Shown: positions 63,572 through 64,000 of the stretch, piece by piece
Layout: the number at the start of each line of letters is the position of its first letter
Position numbering within the stretch: the stretch's first letter is position 1
Assembly (NCBI GenBank): GCA_022578605.1
Contig: MU394076.1
Location: forward strand, 1-64,000
Direction: 5' to 3'
DNA length: 64,000 nucleotides
DNA from: Camillea tinctor
Taxonomy: Eukaryota; Ascomycota; Sordariomycetes; Xylariales; Xylariaceae
The notes under the pieces: model-generated
The model's input: the letters and a program-made list of their open reading frames with translations, nothing else
The model's database searches: none
What the model was told of the DNA's origin: nothing
Translations under genes and position numbers: made by a program

Positions 63572-64000
63572 GGTTGCCGTTGCCAGTAATATCTCGAGTG
63601 AATTTTTCGGATGAAGTGCTGGAAATAGAGAGTTGGAGCTCGGATTGTGGGAAGGCAACTGGATATTTCGAAAAGGTTAAGGCTGTCGCAAAAATGCGCC
63701 GAATTTCAAAGACGCAAATAAATACTCCACGAAGAAGAGATTTTTTTGATGATATTTAAGGTGAGGGAAATAAAATAAGAAAGAAGGCTGGAGGCCCAAA
63801 ATCAATTGGGCTGGAGGCGCAAGTGATGGTAGATAAAGTGCAGATGAGGGGGGAAGAGAAAGGTTTTGAAATGCGACGTGGGTGAATATGTAAGGTAAGT
63901 AATGGAGTGTGTAGAATAAGAGAGAGTTTTGGATGGGGGTGGTCGGAGCACAAGCCTGTTACTTGGGAGAGACAAGAGACAAGACCAGACGTTCACGCGA
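63572..64000. other. Promoter region of the SR-protein gene
   Basis: About 430 bases to the right edge of the window. It is purine-rich on the plus strand (pyrimidine-rich on the coding strand), a common trait of strong ascomycete promoters. No further gene is recognised. Confidence 0.5.

Overview
The window is nuclear DNA of a filamentous ascomycete (Pezizomycotina, most likely a Sordariomycete; this is an inference from gene families and gene structure, not a species call). Introns are mostly 54-160 nt with GTRNGT donors and CTAAC/CTGAC-type branch points. Gene families include MYND-DUF4470, DUF7029, GH79, a fungal ABC-A transporter and Rad4. Spacers are long, and the only intact mobile element is a chromodomain-containing Ty3/gypsy LTR retrotransposon.

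Layout. 0.8-2.9 kb: CHY zinc-finger protein (-). 2.9-8.6 kb: spacer. 8.6-10.0 kb: secreted DUF7029-type protein (-, 2 exons). 11.7-13.9 kb: MYND-finger/DUF4470 protein (+, 6 exons; the first exon and the MYND half of the second were found by reading the sequence across introns). 15.1-19.9 kb: 1592-aa full-size ABC-A transporter (-). 21.7-24.25 kb: Rad4/XPC DNA-damage recognition protein (-, 2 exons). 25.0-25.3 kb: small Cys-rich protein (-). 26.6-28.3 kb: secreted amidase-signature protein (-). 28.3-36.6 kb: stop-dense spacer holding an orphan last exon of a glutathione S-transferase (31.93-32.19 kb). 36.66-43.35 kb: complete 6685-bp LTR retrotransposon (-). 43.35-48.9 kb: more stop-dense spacer. 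48.9-50.1 kb: DHDPS-family aldolase (+). 52.6-55.2 kb: tyrosinase (+, 9 exons). 55.9-56.2 kb: small conserved acidic protein (-). 56.8-58.6 kb: GH79 glycosidase with signal peptide and likely GPI anchor (-). 59.4-60.5 kb: Ure2-like glutathione S-transferase (-, 2 exons) with a possible mitochondrial alternative start. 61.8-63.6 kb: two-RRM SR/RGG splicing factor (-, 6 exons).

Most host genes are independent single units: DNA repair, splicing, transport, and secreted hydrolases or oxidases. No biosynthetic cluster or operon-like arrangement is evident.

The most interesting object is the retrotransposon. It has identical 264-bp LTRs, a 5-bp target duplication, intact gag and pol, an A-AAA-AAC slippery heptamer in the gag/pol overlap, and a candidate self-priming (Tf1-like) primer site. 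Its chromodomain keeps the aromatic cage, and Gag carries extra Cys/His modules after the zinc knuckle. Between pol and the 3' LTR it carries a convergent antisense ORF for a 200-aa protein whose cysteines fit the fungal Zn2Cys6 spacing exactly, followed by a coiled coil. That accessory antisense gene is my best candidate for an under-described system.

No rRNA, tRNA or CRISPR was recognised by eye. All splice models were inferred from reading frame, splice-site consensus and remembered family sequences.
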